DNA of 28,113 nt, from positions 1 through 28,113 of the forward strand of contig JAXEOR010000218.1 in NCBI GenBank assembly GCA_034117945.1. Direction: 5' to 3'. Every line of letters begins with the position of its first letter. Position 1 is the first letter of the stretch. The notes under the pieces are model-generated. The model made no database searches. It was not told the origin of the DNA and was given only the letters and a program-made list of their open reading frames with translations. Source of the DNA: SIG438 sp034117945 (GTDB lineage Bacteria > Bacillota > Clostridia > HGM11514). Positions 15,502 to 22,976 of the stretch are shown here, one piece after another. The translations under genes and the position numbers were made by a program.

Positions 15502-16008
15502 TCAAGGAATCCAAAACCGCCAGGGTCTGTCCTGATCCTTTTGATCCGCATAGCCGATGCCGATGCGGGGGCCGGACTGATAGGGGGGACAGGGTGCGCC
15601 GGTGTCCTCCAGCCAGAGGCGGGAGGAGGTGCACAGATCCTCTCGGTTTAGCTCTTTGGTGATTCCTAAGGCCTTGGTCAGGCGCCCCGGGCCGGGATAG
15701 CCCTCGACCCCGCGGATCAGCACCGCCTGAGGACAGCCCTCCGGCCCGGTAACCACATTCAGCAAATGATGGATTCCGTAGCAAAGATAAAGATAGGCGC
15801 AGCCACCCTCCCGGTACAGCACTTCTGTCCGGGAGGTTTTTCCTTTGTGGGCATGGCAGGCGGTGTCTTGTTCCCCCTGATAGCATTCCGTTTCTGTGAT
15901 TTTAAACCGAAGAACCTCCGACCCTTTTTGTACACAAAGAAGCTTTCCGAGAAGGAGAGGGGCGGCGGTTTCGGCAGACTGCAAATAAAAGGCTTTTGAA
16001 ATTCTCAT
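15502..16008 (-). CDS. 3-methyladenine DNA glycosylase (AAG/MPG family), compact
   Basis: Base-excision-repair enzyme that removes alkylated purines. The 168-aa product keeps the catalytic region (TETECYQGEQDTACHA, likely catalytic Glu39), YLYLCYGIHHLLNVV, PQAVLIRG, GRLTKALGI and the C-terminal PRIGIGYA...PWRFWI block. It is shorter than the roughly 190-200 residues I expect, because the linker between AVLIRGVEG and GPGRLTKAL is reduced to a few residues; the sequence is otherwise complete. The start ATG 16008 has AGGAG upstream. It is the last gene of the hydrogenase-maturation unit, 10 bp after hydF, with no evident functional link. Confidence 0.92.
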   Translation of the reverse strand: MRISKAFYLQSAETAAPLLLGKLLCVQKGSEVLRFKITETECYQGEQDTACHAHKGKTSRTEVLYREGGCAYLYLCYGIHHLLNVVTGPEGCPQAVLIRGVEGYPGPGRLTKALGITKELNREDLCTSSRLWLEDTGAPCPPYQSGPRIGIGYADQKDQDRPWRFWIP

Positions 16009-16018
16009 CTGCCTGCTC

Positions 16019-17221
16019 CTATGATTGCTTCAGAATTTGGGAAACCTCGGGAAAGGGCTCCAGACTGCGGGGTAAAATGCCCTTCATATAGGCAATGGCA
16101 ATGCCGTAATTGGTCATGGGAATCTGGGCGTCCTTGGCGGTTTTCTGACGGTATTTGATTTCCCGGGGGTTGAGCATGCATCCCCCGCAGTGGATGATCA
16201 GGCGGTAGGAGGAAAGCTCCTGGGGAAATTCTGTGCCGGAGGTGAAGGAAAATTCCGGCTCCTTTCCGGTATATTCCCGAATCCAGCGGGGGAGCTTTAC
16301 TGTGCCGATATCGTCACACTGCCGATGATGTGTGCAGCCCTCCGCAATCAGAATCCGATCGCCGTTTTGGATGTGATCCAGGGCAGTCACCCCTTGCACG
16401 GTAAAGGCCAGATCTCCCTTTTTGCGGGCAAATAAAATAGAAAATGACGTTAAGGGTACGTCCCTGGGCGTAATTTTTGCCACCTCCTCAAAGGCCTGAC
16501 TGTCGGTAATGACAATGGCCGGAGGGGTGTTCAGCCGATCCAGAACCCTTTGCAGCTGAGGCACCTGAACTACGGCGGCCATGGCATGCTGATCCAGCAG
16601 CGCCCGAAGGGTTTGCTGCTGAGGCAAAATCAGCCGACCCTTTGGAGCGGCGGAATCAATGGGGGTGACCAGAACAGCCAGATCACCGGGAGCAATCAGC
16701 CCCCGGAGCAGATTGTCCTCCGTTTCCTTCCCGGCCAGAGAGGCAATGGCCTCCTTGAGTGCCCCAATTCCCTCTCCCGTTACGGCACTGACAGCCAATT
16801 CTCCTGATTTTAGAGGTACAGAAGGGGTCAGATCCTTTTTGTTATAAACAACAAGGAAGGGAATTTCCTTTTGCCGGAACAGGCGGATCCATTCCCGATC
16901 CTCTTCTGACATGCCCTCTTGTGCGTCAATCACCAATAGGGCAATATCGGTTTTGTTCAGCACCTGTTTTGTTTTTTTCACCCGAAGACCGCCCAGGTCG
17001 CCCACATCGTCCATTCCGGCGGTATCAATCATCATCACAGGCCCTAAGGGCAGCAACTCCATTGATTTATAAACCGGGTCGGTGGTGGTGCCGGCCACAT
17101 CGGATACCACAGAAATTTGCTGAGAGGTCACAGCGTTCATCACGCTGGATTTTCCTGCGTTGCGCCTGCCGAAAAAGGCAATGTGTACCCGGTCGGCGGA
17201 TACGGTATCGTTCAGTCCCAT
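16019..17221 (-). CDS. hydF: [FeFe]-hydrogenase maturation GTPase HydF
   Basis: Scaffold on which the 2Fe subcluster of the H-cluster is assembled and from which it passes to apo-HydA. The 400-aa product contains a TrmE-like GTPase domain: P-loop GRRNAGKS (residues 18-25), AGTTTDP, DTAG and NKKD. A dimerisation domain and a C-terminal Fe-S domain follow, with the HydF ligand pattern CTH-x45-HCGGC. The start is ATG 17221 because AGGAGG lies 9 nt upstream; the reading frame extends 8 codons further but without a ribosome site. It follows hydG by 71 nt on the same strand. Confidence 0.95.
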   Translation of the reverse strand: MGLNDTVSADRVHIAFFGRRNAGKSSVMNAVTSQQISVVSDVAGTTTDPVYKSMELLPLGPVMMIDTAGMDDVGDLGGLRVKKTKQVLNKTDIALLVIDAQEGMSEEDREWIRLFRQKEIPFLVVYNKKDLTPSVPLKSGELAVSAVTGEGIGALKEAIASLAGKETEDNLLRGLIAPGDLAVLVTPIDSAAPKGRLILPQQQTLRALLDQHAMAAVVQVPQLQRVLDRLNTPPAIVITDSQAFEEVAKITPRDVPLTSFSILFARKKGDLAFTVQGVTALDHIQNGDRILIAEGCTHHRQCDDIGTVKLPRWIREYTGKEPEFSFTSGTEFPQELSSYRLIIHCGGCMLNPREIKYRQKTAKDAQIPMTNYGIAIAYMKGILPRSLEPFPEVSQILKQS

Positions 17222-17292
17222 GCTTACATTCCTCCTTTGATACAATCATAAAAAACTGCTTTTTCTCGTTTAACGTTTCATACACAGCCTGT

Positions 17293-18714
17293 TTACAGCC
17301 GAAAATCGCGGCTGCCCTTGCCGATGGCCTCCAGATTTTTCTTCACCAGCTCCTTCACCTTGGGGTTGGGAACTCGTTCAATTTCACGGTCAATCAGCTC
17401 ATAGCCGATTTCCTTGGTGGGCTGGGTGGCATAATCCTCCAGGTACTCCTTCAGGGTCATCAAGGCATTTGGGTGACAGCAATTTAAAATCTGCCCGTTT
17501 TTGCACAGAGCCATAAATCGATCCCCCGTTCTGCCCTCCCGGTAGCAGGCGGTGCAGAAGGAGGGAATATCTCCCTGCTCCATCAGCCAGCGAACCACCT
17601 CGTCCAGGGTTCGGTTGTCAGAAACGTCAAACTGGCAGGAGCTGTCCTCCTCGGGCTCCTCCTCCGCATAGCCTCCAACGCTGGTGCGGGAGGCGCCGCT
17701 GATTTGCGAAATTCCCAAATGGAGCACCCGTTCCCGGCATTCCTTAGATTCTCGGGTGGAGATGATCATGCCGGTGTAGGGAACTGCAATCCGGATGCAG
17801 GCGATCAGCTTGGCAAAAATATCGTCGTTAATGCCGTTGTCAAACACGTTCGGATCAATATCGTCCGCCCGCTTGATTCGGGGGACGCTGATGGTATGGG
17901 GTCCGACCCCAAACGTCGCCTCCAAATGCTCGGCATGCATCAAAAGAGCGGCAAATTCATACCGGTACAGCTCCAGGCCGAATAACACCCCCAGGCCAAC
18001 ATCGTCAATGCCGCCCTCCATGGCCCGATCCATGGCCTCGGTGTGGTAGTTGTAATTGTGCTTAGGACCGGTGGGATGAAGCTTTTCGTAGCTTTCCTTG
18101 TGATAGGTCTCCTGGAACAGCACATAGGTGCCGATGCCGGCCTCCTTCAGCTTGCGGTAATTTTCCACAGTGGTGGCGGCAATGTTCACGTTTACTCGGC
18201 GGATGGCACCGTTTTTGTGCTTGATGCTGTAAATGGTCTGGATGCTTTCCAGAATGTATTCAATGGGGTTGTTCACAGGATCCTCCCCCGCTTCGATGGC
18301 CAGCCGTTTGTGACCCATATCCTGCAGAGCGATCACCTCCCGGCGGATGTCCTCCTGAGACAGCTTTTTCCGGGGAATGTGCTTATTTTTCGCATGATAA
18401 GGGCAGTAAACACAGCCGTTGACGCAGTAGTTGGACAGATACAGGGGGGCGAACATCACAATTCGGTTGCCGTAAAAATCCTGCTTGATCTGAGCGGCCA
18501 TCTGCTCAATTTCCTTGTTTTTTTCGGGAATATCGCAGTCCAGTAGCACTGCCGCCTCCCGATGGGACAAGCCCTTATACTGCCTTGCCTTATCAAGAAT
18601 TTCGGTAATCAGGGCTTCGTTGTGCTTGTTTTGCTCGGCATATTCCAGGGTTTTGAGCACTTCCTCGTGGTTGATAAATTCCTGGGCATGCTTTGATTTC
18701 GGATCGTATTTCAA
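17293..18714 (-). CDS. hydG: [FeFe]-hydrogenase maturation radical SAM tyrosine lyase HydG
   Basis: Radical-SAM enzyme that cleaves tyrosine to p-cresol, CO and cyanide, supplying the diatomic ligands of the H-cluster. The SAM cluster motif is C97-x3-C101-x2-C104 (YCVNGCVYC). The second, C-terminal auxiliary cluster motif CTAC-x22-C is also present (near 385-411), which separates HydG from ThiH. I chose the TTG at 18714 (giving 473 aa, N-terminus KYDPKSKHAQEFINHEE) since HydG proteins usually begin there. AAAGGTGG sits 8 nt upstream, whereas the in-frame TTG at 18735 lies within a hairpin. No hydE is in the window. Confidence 0.93.
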   Translation of the reverse strand: MKYDPKSKHAQEFINHEEVLKTLEYAEQNKHNEALITEILDKARQYKGLSHREAAVLLDCDIPEKNKEIEQMAAQIKQDFYGNRIVMFAPLYLSNYCVNGCVYCPYHAKNKHIPRKKLSQEDIRREVIALQDMGHKRLAIEAGEDPVNNPIEYILESIQTIYSIKHKNGAIRRVNVNIAATTVENYRKLKEAGIGTYVLFQETYHKESYEKLHPTGPKHNYNYHTEAMDRAMEGGIDDVGLGVLFGLELYRYEFAALLMHAEHLEATFGVGPHTISVPRIKRADDIDPNVFDNGINDDIFAKLIACIRIAVPYTGMIISTRESKECRERVLHLGISQISGASRTSVGGYAEEEPEEDSSCQFDVSDNRTLDEVVRWLMEQGDIPSFCTACYREGRTGDRFMALCKNGQILNCCHPNALMTLKEYLEDYATQPTKEIGYELIDREIERVPNPKVKELVKKNLEAIGKGSRDFRL

Positions 18715-18732
18715 TCGGATAACCACCTTTCT

Positions 18733-18753
18733 CAAGGCGGGGATGCCGCCTTG
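18733..18753 (-). other. Intercistronic hairpin before hydG
   Basis: CAAGGCGG (18753-18746 on the minus strand) pairs perfectly with CCGCCTTG (18740-18733) around a 5-nt loop, just upstream of the hydG ribosome site. There is no T run. It may protect or define the 5' end of a processed hydG mRNA. Confidence 0.6.
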
Positions 18754-18768
18754 TATGTCAATAAAAAT

Positions 18769-19029
18769 TCATTTTTTGTCTGCCGCCGGTTTGGAATAGA
18801 CCGCCTTGGCACTGACGCCGGGCAGACGACCGATTTTACCGGCCAGGGCGCTGATTTGATCGGTGGGGGCGTCCACAGTGATGCTGATGACGGAGATGTT
18901 TTTTTCCCGATAGGGCAGCCCCATCCGGCCGATGATAAGAGCGCTGTATTCGTGCAAAATGCCGTTCAGCTGCGCCACAGAGGAGGGATTCTCCACAATA
19001 ATCCCGATCAAAGCGACTCTGGTTTCCAT
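18769..19029 (-). CDS. Iron-only hydrogenase system regulator, TM1266 type
   Basis: A short protein of 86 residues with an ACT-like/NikR-C-type fold, starting METRVALIGIIVE and containing LPYREKNISVISITVDAPTDQISALAGKIGRLPGV. The family is recurrently found beside [FeFe]-hydrogenase maturation genes and was named a putative regulator from that context; its biochemical role is not established as far as I know. The start is ATG 19029 with GAGGAGG 8 nt upstream. The longer reading frame (to ATG 19119) runs through the leader and has no ribosome site. It is the first gene of the hyd unit. Confidence 0.85.
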   Translation of the reverse strand: METRVALIGIIVENPSSVAQLNGILHEYSALIIGRMGLPYREKNISVISITVDAPTDQISALAGKIGRLPGVSAKAVYSKPAADKK

Positions 19030-19181
19030 TACAAATTCCTCCTCTCGGAAAAAATAAAAGCGCCCCTTTTGAGGACGCAGAAAAAACAAGAGCTGCTTTT
19101 CTTCCGCCTCATGATCCATTCAGCGTCAGGGAAACAAAACCGATTTCTTTCAGGAAAGAAGCATTCTCGCCTGTCAGACTT
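19030..19181 (-). promoter_or_regulatory. Attenuator-like leader of the hydrogenase maturation operon
   Basis: Leader of about 150 nt between the promoter and the first gene. A hairpin GCGTCCT/GGGGCGC (19078-19060) is followed by TTTTATTTTTT (19059-19049), a Rho-independent terminator just before the ribosome site. Upstream GAGGCG (19110-19105) can pair with CGTCCTC (19077-19071), and GCGGAAGAAA (19107-19098) with TTTTTTCTGC (19086-19077). Either would break the terminator. The 5' part also folds (TTCTTT/AAAGAA near 19160-19145). No known riboswitch class was recognised. Confidence 0.6.
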
Positions 19182-19187
19182 ACTTCT

Positions 19188-19216
19188 ATTATACTCCCAA
19201 AGGGTTTCTTTGTCAA
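19188..19216 (-). promoter_or_regulatory. Perfect-consensus sigma-A promoter for the hyd operon
   Basis: On the minus strand TTGACA (19216-19211), exactly 17 nt, TATAAT (19193-19188). This is the strongest promoter seen here. Such strength suggests that control is exerted downstream, in the leader. Confidence 0.9.
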
Positions 19217-19304
19217 CTGTTTTATGATGAGAAATTTTCTCCCGCCCCATCCTTGCCGCCCACTGTCCACCGGGGAAAAAGCAGAGGAAATGGAAATGTT
19301 TTTG

Positions 19305-19333
19305 TTGATATTTTCAGCGGAATATGGTACAAT
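19305..19333 (+). promoter_or_regulatory. Promoter of the MBOAT operon
   Basis: TTGATA (19305-19310), 17 nt, TACAAT (19328-19333), about 50 nt before the MBOAT start codon. Divergent from the hyd promoter; the ~90 bp between the two -35 boxes shows no clear repeat. Confidence 0.75.
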
Positions 19334-19383
19334 AAAGAAGAAATGGTGAAGATGGGATTGAAATTCAGGTAGGAGAAGACCGT

Positions 19384-20829
19384 ATGCTGTTTAATTCTGT
19401 AACCTTTTTATTGTTCATCGGGGTTGTGATTCCGGTTTATTTTTTGCTTCCCCAAAAGGCTCGGCCGGTCTTTTTGCTTGCCGCCAGCTATTATTTTTAC
19501 ATGAGCTGGAACGTGGCCTATATCGGGCTGCTGTTCGGGGCTACGCTTTTGATCTTTTTGCTGGCCGGCGGGATGGATCGGACGGAGGACAGGAAAAGGC
19601 GGAAGGGCTTGCTGATGGCAGGGCTGCTGATCTGCTTTGGCACCCTTTATCTGTTTAAATATTTTGATTACACCTCCCAGCTGCTTGCCCAGGGGCTGGG
19701 GTGGTTGGGCATTTCTGTGGCGCCCCTGAAATTGAATTGGATTTTGCCCGTGGGCATTTCCTTTTATACCTTTCAGCTGACCGGATATTTGATTGACGTG
19801 TACCGGGGAAGCATGAAGCACGAAAAGAATTTTATCATGTTTGCGCTGTATGTGAGCTTTTTTCCTCAATTGGTGGCCGGCCCCATTGAACGGGCGCAGA
19901 ATCTGCTGCCCCAGTTCCGGAAAAAGCACAGGTTTCAGCCGGCGGTTTTTCAGGCCAGCCTGCTGCGGATTCTGTGGGGATATCTGAAAAAGGTTGTGAT
20001 TGCAGATCGGCTGGCAATTTTTGTGGATGCGGTCTATTCCGCCCCGGGGGAATACGGCGGCTGGGTGACACTGCTTGCCACCCTGTTTTTTGCCGTTCAG
20101 ATTTACTGTGATTTTTCCGGCTATTGCGATATTGCCATTGGAATTGCCCGTATCATGGGCTTTCGGCTGATGACCAACTTTGACCGACCCTATATGGCGG
20201 TGTCCATTCAGGAATTTTGGGATCGGTGGCATATTTCTCTGTCTACCTGGCTGCGGGATTATCTGTATATCCCTTTGGGAGGGAACCGGGTGGCCAAATG
20301 GCGGTATTTTTTCAATGTTTTGCTGGTGTTCGTGGCCAGCGGCATCTGGCACGGAGCGGGGATTACCTTTTTGCTGTGGGGGCTGATCCACGGACTGTTG
20401 GTGGCGGGGCATCGGCTGTTTTGCGGCAGAGCCGGAAAGGAGCACACTCCCCTGGTTCGCTGGTGCTATCGGCTGATGACCTTTGCCGCAGTGTGCGCAG
20501 CCTGGGTCTTTTTCCGGGCGGAGACGGTGGCAGACGCGATGACTCTGTTTGGCAATATGACCTCCTACACCTCTCTTTGGGGGCTGATTTCCGATCCGGC
20601 CAGCCAGCTGTATCAATGCGGCCTGGGGGGAGCGGAGCTGGTGGTTGCCCTGGCAGGGATTTTGTTGCTGTTTACGGTGGAGGCGAGAGGAGAGCGGCTG
20701 GTGCTGTCCTGCCCCGGATGGATTGCTCCGGTGCGGTGGGCGGTGTATCTGGTTTTGCTGTTTGCCTGCATCATCCTGGGGGTGTACGGGGCTAATACGG
20801 TTACCCAGTTTATTTATTTTCAGTTTTAG
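19384..20829 (+). CDS. MBOAT-family O-acyltransferase (AlgI/DltB-like)
   Basis: Polytopic membrane acyltransferase of 481 residues that passes acyl groups across the membrane for transfer to an extracellular polymer. About ten or more hydrophobic helices can be seen. Diagnostic MBOAT features are FDRPYMAVSIQEFWDRWHISLS, then LRDYLYIPLGGNR, and the active-site histidine in ASGIWHGAG (His323). The next gene encodes an SGNH-type partner as in AlgI/AlgJ and DltB/DltD pairs, so polysaccharide or cell-wall O-acetylation is likely. The acceptor is unknown, as no glycan synthesis genes adjoin. AGGAG lies upstream of the ATG. Confidence 0.93.
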   Translation: MLFNSVTFLLFIGVVIPVYFLLPQKARPVFLLAASYYFYMSWNVAYIGLLFGATLLIFLLAGGMDRTEDRKRRKGLLMAGLLICFGTLYLFKYFDYTSQLLAQGLGWLGISVAPLKLNWILPVGISFYTFQLTGYLIDVYRGSMKHEKNFIMFALYVSFFPQLVAGPIERAQNLLPQFRKKHRFQPAVFQASLLRILWGYLKKVVIADRLAIFVDAVYSAPGEYGGWVTLLATLFFAVQIYCDFSGYCDIAIGIARIMGFRLMTNFDRPYMAVSIQEFWDRWHISLSTWLRDYLYIPLGGNRVAKWRYFFNVLLVFVASGIWHGAGITFLLWGLIHGLLVAGHRLFCGRAGKEHTPLVRWCYRLMTFAAVCAAWVFFRAETVADAMTLFGNMTSYTSLWGLISDPASQLYQCGLGGAELVVALAGILLLFTVEARGERLVLSCPGWIAPVRWAVYLVLLFACIILGVYGANTVTQFIYFQF

Positions 20830-20837
20830 GAGGACCT

Positions 20838-21770
20838 ATGAAAAAAAGATGCAAGGCGGGGCTTTCCCTGTGCTGCTTTGCGGTGCTGTTTGCCGTTTGC
20901 TTTCATTGGCTCAGCGGGCTGATTCCTTTTGTGGATCTGCGGCAAAGCAGGGTGTGGCAGGATATTTATCAGAATAAAAACACCGTTTCCTATGCCTTTT
21001 TCGGAAGCTCCCATGTTTACTGCGGGATCAATCCCATGCAGATTCAGCAGCAAACCGGGAAAAAAGCGGTGCTGGTCAGCTCCGGGATGCAAACCCTGAC
21101 GGAGAGCTATTACTGCATGGAAGAGATGCTGAAGTATCAAACACCGGAGATTGTGTTTGTGGATTTATATGCCGCATACAAGGAATTTACAGAGACCAAC
21201 TATACCAATCTGGATTGTATGCGTCTTTCTCCCAGCAAGGTTCGTCTTGCCCGGGAGGGCTTTTCGGATACCCGGCTGATTGACGCCCTGTTTCCTTTGA
21301 TCCGGGAGCACAGCAATTGGAAGGAGTTTGACAATTTTCAGAAAAACATGAAGCAAAAGCATCCGGAAAGCCCCTATGAATTCGGTTTTTCCGGGATTGA
21401 TACTATGGTGTCGGATGAGCAGTATCAGGGATATTTGGACATGGCCTACAACCCTGCCCCCTTTGTTTTGCGGGAGCAGGATGAGGAAATGATTCAAAAG
21501 ATCCATCGGCTGGGCAAAAAAAAGCAGGTGAAGGTGGTTTTTCTCCTGATTCCCTGGCTGGAGGAATTTACAAAGACCATGAACTATGATTCCTTTGTGA
21601 CGGAAATCAGCAGAGCCGCCGGAGAGGTGCTGACGGTAACGGAGGAGGAATACCGTAGCTTGGGACTGTCCCGGGACACCTTTATTGAGGATAAGGTTTC
21701 GGACAACCAGCATTTGAATGTAGAGGGTGCCCGGCGATATACTGATTTTATCATCCGGCGGGAGATGTGA
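20838..21770 (+). CDS. SGNH-hydrolase-like partner of MBOAT (DltD/AlgJ-like)
   Basis: A 310-residue protein with an N-terminal signal anchor (about residues 7-28) and an extracellular SGNH-type domain. The GSSH block with Ser57 (FFGSSHVYCG) matches block I, and D289-x2-H292 in VSDNQHLNVEGARRY matches block V. The catalytic triad therefore appears intact, supporting transfer or hydrolysis of the acyl group delivered by the MBOAT. AGGAGG is 5 nt upstream of the ATG, which is 8 bp after the MBOAT stop. The exact family name (DltD versus AlgX/AlgJ-like) is uncertain. Confidence 0.82.
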   Translation: MKKRCKAGLSLCCFAVLFAVCFHWLSGLIPFVDLRQSRVWQDIYQNKNTVSYAFFGSSHVYCGINPMQIQQQTGKKAVLVSSGMQTLTESYYCMEEMLKYQTPEIVFVDLYAAYKEFTETNYTNLDCMRLSPSKVRLAREGFSDTRLIDALFPLIREHSNWKEFDNFQKNMKQKHPESPYEFGFSGIDTMVSDEQYQGYLDMAYNPAPFVLREQDEEMIQKIHRLGKKKQVKVVFLLIPWLEEFTKTMNYDSFVTEISRAAGEVLTVTEEEYRSLGLSRDTFIEDKVSDNQHLNVEGARRYTDFIIRREM

Positions 21771-21784
21771 CAGGAGAGAGTAAA

Positions 21785-22924
21785 GTGAAGGAAATTTATT
21801 TTGATAACAGTGCTACCACAAGACCCTTCCGGGAGGTTTGTGAGTGTCAGGCGGAGCAGGCATATGAAAATTACGGAAACCCTTCCTCTTTGCATACCCG
21901 AGGCAGCAGAGCGGAAAAGGTGATGACCGCCGCCCGTAAAACGGTAGCGGCCTCTATCGGTGCCGCTGCGGAGGAAATTTTGTTTACCTCCGGTGGGACG
22001 GAGGCTGCAAATCTTGCCATCTTCGGCATCACGGCGGCCAAGCGGGGAAAACACATTGTGACCACCGCCATAGAGCACCCCTGCGTTCTGCGGTGCTATG
22101 AGCAGCTGGAAAAAAGGGGCTATGAGGTGACCTATCTGCCGGTGGATCAGGCGGGGCAAATCAATCCGGAGCAGCTGGAGCACAGCCTTCGGTCGGATAC
22201 GGTGCTGGTAACGGCCATGCTTGTAAACAATGAAATCGGCTCACTGCTCCCTATCCGGGACATGGGCGGAATCATTCGGCGAAAAAATCCGGAAACGGTA
22301 TTTTTGGCAGACTGCGTTCAGGGGTACTGCCGGGAGGAGCTGAAGGCGGCCTGGTGCGACGGTGCTTTTTTCAGCGCCCATAAAATACACGGCCCCAAGG
22401 GAGTGGGTGCCCTTTATCTTCGCAAGGGGATTCGGCTGGGAGGTCATATCTTTGGGGGTGGCCAGGAACGGGGACTTCGATCCGGAACGGAAAATGTTCC
22501 CGGGATTGCAGGCTTTGCAAAGGCGGTGGAGCTGATGCTGCCCAAAAGGCGGGAAAACGAGCTTGCCATGGGGCAGGTCAAGCAGACCCTGCGCCAAGGA
22601 CTGCTGGGGATGGAGGATGTGTATGAAAACAGTCCTGAGGAGGGGGTTTCCCACATTCTGAACCTGTCCTTTTTGGGGGTTCGGGCAGAAACCCTGCTGC
22701 ATTTTTTGGAGGAGCGGGGGATTTTTGTTTCCAGCGGTTCTGCCTGTTCCTCTCATAAGCCCAACCCCAGCCATGTGCTGACGGCCATGGGACTTTCCCG
22801 GGACAGGATTGGCAGCGCCCTTCGGTTCAGCTTTTGCGGGGAAAATACGGTGGAGCAGGCAGAGGAGTGCGTGAAGGCTGTGCGGGAAATTGTGCCCGCT
22901 CTGCGGCAGATCGGAAGAAGATAA
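21785..22924 (+). CDS. Cysteine desulfurase (NifS/IscS type)
   Basis: PLP enzyme that takes sulfur from cysteine and hands it on as a persulfide. The 379-aa product starts with KEIYFDNSATTRP and contains TSGGTEAANL, the PLP lysine Lys200 in SAHKIHGPKG, and the catalytic cysteine Cys321 in SSGSACSSHKPNPSHVL. A GTG at 21785 is preferred, as AGGAG is 8 nt upstream; the in-frame GTG 21767 overlaps the previous stop. thiI lies 52 bp downstream, as in the NifZ-ThiI pair of Bacillus, so sulfur delivery for tRNA 4-thiouridine is the likely role. Confidence 0.94.
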   Translation: MKEIYFDNSATTRPFREVCECQAEQAYENYGNPSSLHTRGSRAEKVMTAARKTVAASIGAAAEEILFTSGGTEAANLAIFGITAAKRGKHIVTTAIEHPCVLRCYEQLEKRGYEVTYLPVDQAGQINPEQLEHSLRSDTVLVTAMLVNNEIGSLLPIRDMGGIIRRKNPETVFLADCVQGYCREELKAAWCDGAFFSAHKIHGPKGVGALYLRKGIRLGGHIFGGGQERGLRSGTENVPGIAGFAKAVELMLPKRRENELAMGQVKQTLRQGLLGMEDVYENSPEEGVSHILNLSFLGVRAETLLHFLEERGIFVSSGSACSSHKPNPSHVLTAMGLSRDRIGSALRFSFCGENTVEQAEECVKAVREIVPALRQIGRR

Positions 22925-22976
22925 GGGGCTGCAGGAAAGCAGCTGTTTGAAATCACAGGAAAGAGGAGAAATGACA

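Noticed and set aside
19030..19119. 30-residue N-terminal extension of the TM1266-type regulator
   Set aside because: The in-frame ATG at 19119 has no ribosome site, and the segment contains the attenuator hairpin; ATG 19029 has GAGGAGG at proper spacing.
19080..19181. NiCo (czcD) or molybdenum-cofactor riboswitch in the hyd leader
   Set aside because: A short ACAGGCGA-like string is reminiscent, but the remaining conserved core does not match what I remember. The leader is therefore reported as unclassified.
19408..20616. Antisense open frame (402 codons) opposite the MBOAT gene
   Set aside because: Composition (Gln, His, Pro rich) is that of a reversed membrane-protein gene, with no start context and no motif.
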